This document shows positions 1-6,437 of a stretch of DNA of 16,460 nucleotides, one piece after another. The notes below the pieces were generated by a model, which was given only the letters and a program-made list of their open reading frames with translations, was not told the origin of the DNA and did not search any database. Positions within the stretch are counted from its first letter, which is position 1, and every line of letters starts with the position of its first letter. The stretch lies in NCBI GenBank assembly GCA_964458015.1, contig CAYWGR010000125.1:1-16460 (forward strand), in the 5' to 3' direction. Source of the DNA: CAYWGR01 sp964458015 (lineage in GTDB: Bacteria > Planctomycetota > Planctomycetia > Pirellulales > Thermoguttaceae). The translations under genes were made by a program, and so were the position numbers.

Positions 1-54
1 CGGAAGCAGAGACCGAAAACAATAACACAGCAAGAACAAGCAAGGTTGTTTTTG

Positions 55-99
55 GCCGAGGTTCCCAAGCCGTCGCTTGGGAACCAGAATGAAGAACAA
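55..99. repeat. Palindromic dispersed repeat, copy 1
   Basis: GTTCCCAAGC (61-70), a 4-base loop and GCTTGGGAAC (75-84) form a perfect 10-bp hairpin, extended to 11 bp by G60 and C85. The flanks (CCGAG before, CAGAATGAAGAACAA after) are shared with copy 2 at 183-227, so the repeat unit is larger than the hairpin. REP-like elements of this kind are frequent between genes in planctomycetes; that is from general knowledge, not from a search. Confidence 0.85.
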
Positions 100-182
100 T
101 CGCGGTCATTTTTTGCAACAAAGCATATTGTCGAAAAAGCATGGTTTTACTCCTGGGATGCCTGGAGGCGTATCGCGTTTTG

Positions 183-227
183 TCCGAGGTTCCCAAGCCG
201 GAGCTTGGGAACCAGAATGAAAGAACA
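183..227. repeat. Palindromic dispersed repeat, copy 2
   Basis: The arms GTTCCCAAGC (189-198) and GCTTGGGAAC (203-212) are identical to copy 1, while the loop differs (CGGA instead of CGTC). The downstream flank CAGAATGAAAGAACAA matches copy 1 apart from one extra A. It lies in the same orientation as copy 1, about 128 bp away. Confidence 0.85.
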
Positions 228-314
228 AGTACGGTTCCGAGGTCCAAATTATGTGCGAAGCCGCAAGCGGCTGTCGGATGTTCTATCCCCCACGACCGCA
301 TTCGGCGGGCGTTT

Positions 315-374
315 TCTAATCCCTAATCCCTGGCCTCTACTCCCTGACCTCTGACCCCTGCCCCCTGACCCCTT
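315..374. repeat. Low-complexity CTAATCCC/CCCTGACC tract
   Basis: About 60 bp made of imperfect short units (CTAATCCC, CCTGACC, CTGACCCC) lie just downstream of the minus-strand sugar-isomerase-like gene. Related short-unit tracts occur at 9325-9359 and, inside a coding region, at 10302-10355. The function is unknown. Confidence 0.6.
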
Positions 375-377
375 CAA

Positions 378-1340
378 CTATAACAGGCTCCGGAGATACT
401 TGATACTACGGGCAGCTTGTTCGACGGTGCCGCATTCGACGCTAAAGATGATTTCGCGGGGAACCGTTTTGCAGATTTCGAGGACTTTGGCCCAATCGAT
501 CACGCCGTCGCCGCAGGCGCAGCCGACGGGTGTGCCGGTCACTTTGCCGCGTTCGGCATCGGAATGGGCCTTCGAGATGTCCTTGGCATGGACGTGGATC
601 AGATGGCCCTTTAAGTGTTCAAGCCATGCAATGGGATCCTCGCCGGCCAGGTAGCTATTGCCGGTGTCGAAGTTGACGCCCAGCGAGGGCGATTTGACCA
701 GATTATAGATGCGATCAAATCCGGCGGGCGTTTTCGTGTATTGTTCATGCATTTCGAGGCCTACCAGAATTCCGCGAGGTTCAGCCACATCCAGGGCTTC
801 TTTCAACGTGTAACGCATCAGCACGTGATCTTCTTCGATGGTGGTCCAGGGCGCTTTGGGGCCTTCGTCGGTGTTGACGATCGTTGCGCCGCATTCGCCG
901 GCAAAGCGAATCGCTTGGATCAGGTATTCGGTGCCTTTGCGGGGCTGGCACAGCAAGGAATGGCCGGAGATCGAGCCGATTTTGACGCCGGCCTTTTCGC
1001 ACATCCGACGAATCCGCAGCGGATCGTCCAGCGTGGAAACGCTATGGAAGTACCCGCTTTCGCAAAGCATCTGACGGCCGAAATGGACCATCGGCTCAAC
1101 ATATTCGTAGCCAAGTTCACCCGCTTTGTTGACGCCCCACTCGAAGGATTTGTCGGCGCTGCGGACATACTCCATGTTGATGCCCAGGGCGATTTTATTT
1201 TTTCCCGCGCCGGCCGAAGGTGTTGCGGCAACGCCCGTTTCCGCAGCGCAAAGGGAAGAAACGGTCGTGCCGGCTGCTGTTAGCGAGGCGGCAACGCCGG
1301 CCAGCTTAAGAAAATCACGTCGAGGGGCTGTGGAGTCCAT
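378..1340 (-). CDS. Tat-exported sugar phosphate isomerase/epimerase-like TIM-barrel protein
   Basis: This 320-residue protein of the xylose isomerase-like TIM-barrel superfamily (AP_endonuc_2 type) probably acts on a sugar or cyclitol outside the cytoplasm. Residues 7-12 (RRDFLK) plus the hydrophobic stretch to about residue 32 form a twin-arginine signal, a common planctomycete arrangement. The mature part starts near residue 45. Expected divalent-metal ligands are visible: E196 in VGLEMHEQ, D225 in NFDTGN, H251 in IHVHAKD and E302 in SVECG. The length is normal for the family. The ATG at 1340-1338 has an AAAGG ribosome site with 8 bases of spacing. It diverges from the AraC-family gene at 1511, which may control it. 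The substrate cannot be read from the sequence; hydroxypyruvate isomerase-like, inosose dehydratase-like and 3-keto-sugar epimerase roles are all open. Confidence 0.9.
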   Translation of the reverse strand: MDSTAPRRDFLKLAGVAASLTAAGTTVSSLCAAETGVAATPSAGAGKNKIALGINMEYVRSADKSFEWGVNKAGELGYEYVEPMVHFGRQMLCESGYFHSVSTLDDPLRIRRMCEKAGVKIGSISGHSLLCQPRKGTEYLIQAIRFAGECGATIVNTDEGPKAPWTTIEEDHVLMRYTLKEALDVAEPRGILVGLEMHEQYTKTPAGFDRIYNLVKSPSLGVNFDTGNSYLAGEDPIAWLEHLKGHLIHVHAKDISKAHSDAERGKVTGTPVGCACGDGVIDWAKVLEICKTVPREIIFSVECGTVEQAARSIKYLRSLL

Positions 1341-1384
1341 GATTGGAGCCTTTCGTGCTGAAATAGAAATGAAGAATTATGAAC

Positions 1385-1415
1385 AAATGCAAATTCTTGA
1401 TAACATTGTGCATTT
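1385..1415. promoter_or_regulatory. Inverted repeat AAATGCA-N17-TGCATTT, possible operator
   Basis: Perfect 7-bp arms (1385-1391 and 1409-1415) lie in the 170-bp spacer between the divergent Tat isomerase-like and AraC-family genes, 45-75 bases upstream of the isomerase start. The position suits a regulator site, but AraC proteins more often bind direct repeats, so this is tentative. Confidence 0.35.
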
Positions 1416-1456
1416 ATGGTAAAAAATACCGCGGCAGGCATGGATGAGTCGTCCAG

Positions 1457-1484
1457 AATGTTTCATTGAAATAGATTAAACATT
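1457..1484. promoter_or_regulatory. Inverted repeat AATGTTT-N14-AAACATT, possible operator
   Basis: Perfect 7-bp arms (1457-1463 and 1478-1484) lie 27-54 bases upstream of the AraC-family gene start. The position would suit autoregulation. No clear -35/-10 pair was recognised beside it. Confidence 0.3.
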
Positions 1485-1510
1485 TTTCGATACCGACGTT
1501 TCAAACCAAT

Positions 1511-2518
1511 ATGCGAATCCCAATCTACGAGGAGCATGGGCGAACTTATCGGGCCGACACCTGCGGCCCCGTGATAGAGGCGGTGCAGTCGGGCCAACTT
1601 CGACATGCCGCGCTCGTGCGAGGGCAATATCCCGGCCGAATGCTCGCCCGTCATGCCTTGCCGGGCGTTCGGTCGCTGGGATTTTGGGACGCCGACCGCC
1701 CGCAGGACTGGGGACTCGATTGGCATCGGAACGAAGGGCTGGAGTTGACCTTCTTGGAAAGCGGCGCCATCGGATTTGCCGTCGAAGGGCAGGAATTTCG
1801 GCTGCAATCCGGGGATTTAACGTTTACCCGACCGTGGCAACTGCATCGCGTGGGCGATCCAAAGGTCGGTGCGGGGCGATTGCATTTTTTGATTATGGAT
1901 GTCGGCGTTCGACGGCCGCACCAAACTTGGCACTGGCCCTCGTGGATTGTGCTGACGCCGGACGATCTGCGACAGTTGACAGACGTTTTGCGTCATAACG
2001 AGCAGCCGGTATGGCGAGCCACGCCGGAGGTTGCACGGTGTTTTTGCCGCATCGGCGCGGCGGTCGAGGCCGACCTCGATGGCAGCAACATCTCCAGCTT
2101 GGCCGTACAGATCAATCAATTGTTTCTGTCCGTATTGGAAATGTTTCGCGGGCAAGAGGTTAAGCTCGATGCTTCGCTTTCGAGCACCCGCCGCACGGTC
2201 GAATTGTTTTGGGCGGATTTGTGCCAAACGCCGGATCTGTTGGGCATGGAGTGGACGGTTCGCGGCATGGCCCGGCGATGCGGGATGGGGGTGACGAACT
2301 TCATCCGGCACTCGCGGGAATTGACCAATAGGACGCCCATACAATACCTGAACCACTGCCGGCTGACGGCCGCGGCGCAGATGCTGAAAGAGCGGCCTGA
2401 CCAAAGCGTCACCGACATCGCCATGCGTTGCGGCTTCACATCGAGCCAGTACTTTGCCACGTTGTTTCGCCGCAAGTTCGGCTCAACCCCTCGCGCGCAT
2501 CGCCGGGACGAGCTTTAA
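1511..2518 (+). CDS. AraC-family transcriptional regulator with N-terminal cupin domain
   Basis: This 335-residue DNA-binding regulator has an N-terminal cupin-like ligand domain (about residues 65-115, with HRNEGLELTFLESG and a later LH at 111-112). The C-terminal AraC/XylS domain carries two helix-turn-helix units, near 249-270 (WTVRGMARRCGMG) and 299-320 (SVTDIAMRCGFTSSQYF), ending in the family signature RRKFGSTPRAHR. The architecture and length are typical of sugar-responsive AraC regulators. The ATG at 1511 has no evident ribosome site; the next in-frame Met (residue 44) would cut into the N-terminal region, so the upstream start is preferred. It is divergent from the Tat-exported sugar-isomerase-like gene, which is its likely target together with unlinked genes. 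The ligand is unknown. Confidence 0.9.
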   Translation: MRIPIYEEHGRTYRADTCGPVIEAVQSGQLRHAALVRGQYPGRMLARHALPGVRSLGFWDADRPQDWGLDWHRNEGLELTFLESGAIGFAVEGQEFRLQSGDLTFTRPWQLHRVGDPKVGAGRLHFLIMDVGVRRPHQTWHWPSWIVLTPDDLRQLTDVLRHNEQPVWRATPEVARCFCRIGAAVEADLDGSNISSLAVQINQLFLSVLEMFRGQEVKLDASLSSTRRTVELFWADLCQTPDLLGMEWTVRGMARRCGMGVTNFIRHSRELTNRTPIQYLNHCRLTAAAQMLKERPDQSVTDIAMRCGFTSSQYFATLFRRKFGSTPRAHRRDEL

Positions 2519-2937
2519 GCGGACTGTCGAAAATCGCTTCTCTTGGCAAAGTCCCCCATGTACGATGCGCATATAATACCTTTTTTCGCGAAGAGAATAC
2601 AAGACGGAAGACGGCCACCTGGGGTTTAATCTGTATACATGGGCGTGCGTCATGCACCGATGCTGCGATTTGTTAATATTTTTGACGAAGGACGTCATAG
2701 ACGGGGTTCGGTTGGGAGATTATTGATAACAGAAAAGGCCCTCGCAAGGTTTAACGCCAAAGACATCATCTGGCGGGGGGAAACCGGCGACGCCATGACA
2801 CAAAAAGACACAACTTTGTCGGAAAATGACGTAGCTTAGCGGGGTTCGGGGCACTAGCATGAGAACCATGATAACGCTATGATCAGTTATTTGCATCCAT
2901 ACCAATAGGCACTATTTCCACCGAGGGAGTAACTTCG
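2519..2937. other. Long spacer / possible structured leader upstream of the corrinoid gene
   Basis: This is 419 bp without a credible gene; small frames here have no family resemblance or ribosome sites. It holds a TATAAT box (2572-2577), whose only nearby TTG hexamer (TTGGCA, 2543-2548) is 23 bases away and so too far for a standard promoter. CGCCA/TGGCG (2755-2775) and GGCG/CGCC (2786-2794) form small hairpins. I looked for a cobalamin riboswitch B12 box and for tetrahydrofolate and glycine riboswitch cores and recognised none. Confidence 0.4.
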
Positions 2938-3567
2938 ATGTCCGACTATTCGGAATTGTACAATGCCATCCTCAACGGCAACGCGAAAAAAGCAGAGGAA
3001 GTGACAAGAAACGCCATCGCCGAGAAGGCGGATCCGAGCGAACTGGTCCAAAAGTTCATGATTCCGGCCATGGATGAAGTCGGCAAGCGATTCGAGTGCA
3101 ATGAATACTTCGTGCCCGAGTTGCTGATCGCCGCCCGCGCCATGAAAGTTTCGCTGGAATTGATCGCCCCGTTGCTGGCGGCGGCGGGCACGGAACCGGT
3201 CGGCCGCGTCGTAATCGGCACGGTCCAAGGCGACTTGCACGACATCGGCAAAAACCTCGTGGCGTCGATGCTCGAAGGCGGCGGATTCCAAGTCGTGGAT
3301 CTCGGCGTGGATGTTCCGCCGGAAAAGTTCGTCGAGGCGGCCAAGGAGAAGGACGGCACGATCGTGGCCCTTTCCGCGCTTTTGACCACCACGATGACCA
3401 TGATGAAAAACGTCATCCAGGCCTTGGAAAAGGCGGGCATTCGCGAGAAGACGAAAGTGATGATCGGCGGCGCGCCCATCACGCAGCAATATGCCGACGA
3501 AATCGGCGCCGACGGCTACAGCGACAATGCCAGCGCGGCGGTGGCGTTGGCGCGGAAGTTCGTGTAA
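2938..3567 (+). CDS. Corrinoid protein of a methyltransferase system (MtaC/MtbC-like)
   Basis: This 209-residue cytoplasmic B12-binding protein carries a methyl group on cobalamin between partner methyltransferases. Residues about 1-88 form the helical cap domain (B12-binding-2) and about 89-209 the Rossmann-like B12-binding domain. The signature GDLHDIGKN gives D99-x-H101-x-x-G104, with H101 as the lower axial cobalt ligand. The downstream VALSALLTTTM (residues 143-153) and IGGAPI (176-181) contact the nucleotide tail in the family. It is complete and of normal size. A strong ribosome site (GAGGGAG, 8 bases of spacing) fixes the ATG. The genes that follow on the same strand (MTHFR, methyl-THF methyltransferase, formate-THF ligase) point to exchange of methyl groups with tetrahydrofolate. 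Whether the other partner is a methylated substrate or homocysteine cannot be seen here. Confidence 0.94.
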   Translation: MSDYSELYNAILNGNAKKAEEVTRNAIAEKADPSELVQKFMIPAMDEVGKRFECNEYFVPELLIAARAMKVSLELIAPLLAAAGTEPVGRVVIGTVQGDLHDIGKNLVASMLEGGGFQVVDLGVDVPPEKFVEAAKEKDGTIVALSALLTTTMTMMKNVIQALEKAGIREKTKVMIGGAPITQQYADEIGADGYSDNASAAVALARKFV

Positions 3568-3581
3568 TTTTGCACTGAATA

Positions 3582-3663
3582 AAAATAGCCGGGAGCTAAC
3601 AGTTCCTGGAATGTGCGCAAACCTGCTCGCATTCTCCGTGAGTTTTTAGCTCCCGGCTATTTT
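3582..3663. terminator. Long perfect inverted repeat, possible bidirectional terminator or mRNA element
   Basis: Arms at 3582-3599 and 3646-3663 are perfectly complementary over 18 bp (core AGCCGGGAGCTAA / TTAGCTCCCGGCT), with A4 leading and T4 trailing. The 46-base loop contains a smaller pairing, GAATG (3610-3614) with CATTC. The element starts 14 bases after the corrinoid gene stop and ends 70 bases before the MTHFR start. The A/T flanks fit a bidirectional terminator, but the loop is far longer than usual, so a mobile palindromic element or an mRNA-stabilising structure is also possible. Confidence 0.6.
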
Positions 3664-3733
3664 GAAAAATGGGGCGTGGTTTTTCATCGTGTAGGTTGAT
3701 TTTTCGGACACCACATCAACAGGCGCAACTGTC

Positions 3734-5329
3734 GTGGCTCCCTCACATGAAGGTGTTACCTATCGTGAAATGCTGACGTCCGGCCGCTTTTACTACGGCG
3801 CGGAGGTAGTCAGTTCGCGCGGCTTGGAGCCGATGGATTCGCCGGGCCATTTGGCCTCGTTCGCCCGGGATCTGCTCGGCGATCCGCGGATCGGCTGGAT
3901 TTCGATCACCGACAATCCCGGCGGCGGACCGATGTTGCCGCCCGATTGGATTGCCGGAAAAGTGGCCGATTGCCGCAACCGCGTGGTATTGCATCTAACC
4001 TGCAAGGATCTGAACCGCAACGGGCTGGAGTCGGCCGCTTGGCGGTATGCCTCGGAAGGTTTCGACAATATCCTGGCCATTACGGGCGATTATCCCACCG
4101 GCGGCTTCGGCGGTCGGGCCAACCCCGTGTTCGACTTCGATTCCGTTGCGCTGATCGCGCTGCTGAAGTCGATGAACGAGGGTTTGAACGTGTTGGGACG
4201 CGGCGGTAAGCCGGAGACATTGCCCAAGACCAACTTTTTCATCGGCTGCGTCGTCTCGCCGTTCAAGCGTTACGAGCGCGAGCTTATACCGCAGTATTTT
4301 AAGCTGGTGCGCAAGATTGCCGCCGGCGCTCGTTGGGTCGTTCCGCAACTCGGCTACGACATGCGGAAGTTCCACGAGATCAAGCTGTTCCTTGAAAAAC
4401 GCGGCATCACGGTGCCGCTGATCGGCAATGTATATCTGCTGACGAAGGGTGTGGCCAAGCTTTTCAACAGCGGCAAGCTGGCCGGCTGCGTGGTAAGTGA
4501 TCGGCTGCTCGAAACGATCGAGAAATACGCTGCCGGGCCCGACAAAGGCAAGCAGTTTTGCCAAGAGCTGGCCGCCAAGCAGTTGGCCGTGTTCAAGGGG
4601 CTTGGTTTTGCCGCCGGTTACTTGGGCGGCATCCACAAAGCCGACGGATTCGGACCGATCATCGAGTTGGCGGAAAGCTACAAGCCGGACGATTGGAAAG
4701 AGTTCATCAAGGACATCCAGTTCTCGCAGCCCGACGAGTTTTTCCTGTTCGACCATGATTATTACTCGGGCCTGTGCGAGTCGGGCCGGATGAACCAGGC
4801 CTATCTCGATTCGTTGCGGCGTCCGCCGGTGTCGAAGGAAGCCAATTGGAACTACCAATTGTCGCGGCTGGTGCATAAGTGGGCATTCACGCGCGACCAA
4901 GCGCTCTATCCGCACCTGAAAAAGATTTTTACTTGGCTGGAGAAGAACCCTGGCTTTTTGAGTCGCATGGCGTATCGGCTGGAGCGGGTGTCGAAGCTGG
5001 CGATGTACGGCTGCCAGGATTGCGGCGATTGCAGCTTGCCCGAATGCGCGTATCTCTGCCCGAAAAAGAGCTGCTCGAAGAACGGCCGCAACGGTCCCTG
5101 TGGCGGCTCGGCCGACGGCCGCTGCGAATTGGACGACAAAGAATGTTTTTGGGCGCGGATTTATGAACGTTTGAAGACTTACGGCGAATCGGAGACGATG
5201 CTCGATCGGCCCACGACGATTTACAACGCCTCGCTCAAGGAAACGTCGTCGTGGATCAATACGTATATGGATCGGGATCATAACGCGACGCAGGGAAAGA
5301 ATGACGAAAACAAAACGTCGAATGAATGA
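3734..5329 (+). CDS. metF: Methylenetetrahydrofolate reductase fused to a MetV-like C-terminal domain
   Basis: This 531-residue enzyme interconverts 5,10-methylene-THF and 5-methyl-THF. Residues about 15-330 form the FAD-binding MTHFR TIM barrel; recognisable are NILAITGDYP (112-121), NFFIGCVVSPFKRYE (167-181) and ARWVVPQLGYD (199-209). Residues about 420-485 match the MTHFR C-terminal family (MetV-type), with C427, C430, C433, C438, C442, C447, C456, C464 and C471 around NGPCGGSADGRCE; this can bind zinc or an iron-sulfur cluster. In acetogens MetV is a separate subunit partnering MetF; here both parts are one chain. The proposed start is GTG 3734 with only a weak upstream AGG; an ATG at 3770 (residue 13) is the alternative. 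It lies on the same strand as the corrinoid protein and methyltransferase genes, so it probably works with them. The electron donor is not apparent. Confidence 0.92.
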   Translation: MAPSHEGVTYREMLTSGRFYYGAEVVSSRGLEPMDSPGHLASFARDLLGDPRIGWISITDNPGGGPMLPPDWIAGKVADCRNRVVLHLTCKDLNRNGLESAAWRYASEGFDNILAITGDYPTGGFGGRANPVFDFDSVALIALLKSMNEGLNVLGRGGKPETLPKTNFFIGCVVSPFKRYERELIPQYFKLVRKIAAGARWVVPQLGYDMRKFHEIKLFLEKRGITVPLIGNVYLLTKGVAKLFNSGKLAGCVVSDRLLETIEKYAAGPDKGKQFCQELAAKQLAVFKGLGFAAGYLGGIHKADGFGPIIELAESYKPDDWKEFIKDIQFSQPDEFFLFDHDYYSGLCESGRMNQAYLDSLRRPPVSKEANWNYQLSRLVHKWAFTRDQALYPHLKKIFTWLEKNPGFLSRMAYRLERVSKLAMYGCQDCGDCSLPECAYLCPKKSCSKNGRNGPCGGSADGRCELDDKECFWARIYERLKTYGESETMLDRPTTIYNASLKETSSWINTYMDRDHNATQGKNDENKTSNE

Positions 5330-5400
5330 TTCGTGGCAAATCATGGAACTGGCGTTCGACGTTTTTCCAAACAACAACAGTTTTACATAAGGATAGTAAG

Positions 5401-6273
5401 ATGCCTCTTACCGGTTTGACGATTATCGGGGAAACGATTAACGATTCGGTGCCGTCGACGAAAAAATTGTTCGATGCCAACGATATCGACGGCCTGCTGG
5501 AGATTGCCAAGATGCAGGACGAGAAAGGCGCGGCCTATATCGATGTGAACGTAGGCCCCCGCTCGCCCGAATTCATGGCCGACATGGTGAAAAAGATTCA
5601 GGGCGTAACGGCCAAGCCGCTGTCCGTCGACACGCCCGACCCGTCCATCGCCAAAGCCGGACTGGAAGCCTACGATCTCGATCGGGCAAGCGGCAAAAAG
5701 CCGATTCTCAATTCGATCAGCGCTCTGCGGGCAGGCATGTTCGAGTTGTACGCCGTTCAACCGTTTAAGCCGATTCTGCTGGTTTCGGAAACGGTGGTCG
5801 ACGGCCGTTCGAAGCCCTGCCACTCGGCCAACGAGACTTACGAAGCGGCCAAGCAGTTGGTTGGCATGTTCAAAGCCCAGTGTGCCGGCGCGACGAACGA
5901 CGATTACATCATTGATCCCGGCATCGCTCCGATCGGCAGCGATTCGGAAGGCAATATCCACCGCTTGATCGGCGCGATGGCGTTGATTCATGCCGACAGT
6001 TATTTCGCCGGTTGCCATGCCTCGGTGGGCTTGAGCAATTTCACGGTTATGCTTCCGTCGAAGCGGCCGGATGGATCGGCGGTAAAAGGACCTTTGGAAA
6101 GTGCGTTTCTCACGAAAGCGATGCCGCTGGGGCTCGACATGGTCATCGGCTCGGTGAAACGCAATTATGAACTGCTGGAACCCAACCATCCCGCGATGGT
6201 TTGTCTGGAAGAATGTTTGACGCTCAGCGGATTCGACGTGCTGATGCGCGTGCGTGAATTCTATACGAGTTGA
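5401..6273 (+). CDS. Methyltetrahydrofolate:corrinoid methyltransferase (AcsE/MeTr-like, pterin-binding)
   Basis: This 290-residue dihydropteroate-synthase-like TIM-barrel enzyme moves the N5 methyl of methyl-THF to or from a cobalamin protein, most likely the corrinoid protein encoded at 2938. Visible pterin-site residues by family analogy are D77 (LSVDTPD), N104 (ILNSIS), D172 (YIIDPGIAP) and N213 (GLSNFT). The early IDVNVGPRS (47-55) is also typical. The length equals stand-alone MeTr enzymes such as AcsE and lacks the homocysteine, B12 and activation domains of MetH. The frame stays open upstream to 5326, but ATG 5401 has the ribosome site (AAGGA) and a conserved beginning (LTIIGETIN), so it is chosen. 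It lies 71 bp after the MTHFR gene. It could serve a Wood-Ljungdahl-type route, a demethylation route or a split methionine synthase. Confidence 0.92.
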   Translation: MPLTGLTIIGETINDSVPSTKKLFDANDIDGLLEIAKMQDEKGAAYIDVNVGPRSPEFMADMVKKIQGVTAKPLSVDTPDPSIAKAGLEAYDLDRASGKKPILNSISALRAGMFELYAVQPFKPILLVSETVVDGRSKPCHSANETYEAAKQLVGMFKAQCAGATNDDYIIDPGIAPIGSDSEGNIHRLIGAMALIHADSYFAGCHASVGLSNFTVMLPSKRPDGSAVKGPLESAFLTKAMPLGLDMVIGSVKRNYELLEPNHPAMVCLEECLTLSGFDVLMRVREFYTS

Positions 6274-6437
6274 AAACCGTTGCAAACGTAAATCCCAAGC
6301 CTTGATGGCGCGGTGACGCACCATAGCGCTACCGGTCTGTACAGATGGATCAATCACGACAAAGTCATTACGCCGCGAACCGCAAGCGGACATTTTTTCA
6401 CCACTATCCCCTAGCTGCTAACCATTAGTTACCGACT
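6274..6437. other. Spacer upstream of the formate-THF ligase gene
   Basis: 164 bp separate the methyltransferase and fhs genes. A short stem CCGC/GCGG (6373-6389) is followed by six T (6393-6398), a weak candidate terminator. Further on, 6407-6437 is a CCCCTAGC/CTAACC-type low-complexity stretch similar to tracts elsewhere in the window. No clear promoter or ribosome site for the next gene was seen. Confidence 0.3.

Larger units (their letters stand above)
1..377. other. Intergenic region with repeats, no credible gene
   Basis: No open frame here has protein-like composition. The longest frames run through the palindromic repeat units and the C-rich tract described separately, so their encoded residues simply restate the repeats. 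The left edge (1-54) is A-rich and holds nothing I recognise. The right part runs directly into the stop codon of the minus-strand sugar-isomerase-like gene at 378, so this is the downstream flank of that gene. Confidence 0.7.

Noticed and set aside
55..227. CRISPR array from the repeated palindromes
   Set aside because: Only two units, 128 bp apart, with no regular spacer size and no cas genes.
46..354. Open frame of about 100 codons and an overlapping 61-codon frame at the left edge
   Set aside because: They read through the two palindromic repeats and the C-rich tract; there is no ribosome site and no protein-like pattern.
615..1283. Plus-strand open frame of 222 codons opposite the Tat isomerase-like gene
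   Set aside because: The opposite strand has a Tat signal and all metal ligands of its family; this frame has no recognisable motif or ribosome site.
2639..2839. Short open frame (66 codons) upstream of the corrinoid gene
   Set aside because: No ribosome site, no family resemblance, and it lies in a region better read as leader.
2519..2937. Cobalamin riboswitch upstream of the corrinoid protein gene
   Set aside because: Expected from the B12 link, but no B12-box-like sequence (GCCACTG type) was found on reading the region.
3995..5377. Long minus-strand open frame (460 codons) opposite the MTHFR gene
   Set aside because: It is antisense to a gene with clear family motifs throughout and is rich in Arg/His/Gln, typical of reverse-frame shadows in GC-rich genes.
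5383..6393. Minus-strand open frame opposite the methyltransferase gene
   Set aside because: Antisense shadow of a gene with intact pterin-binding residues; composition is unlike a real protein.
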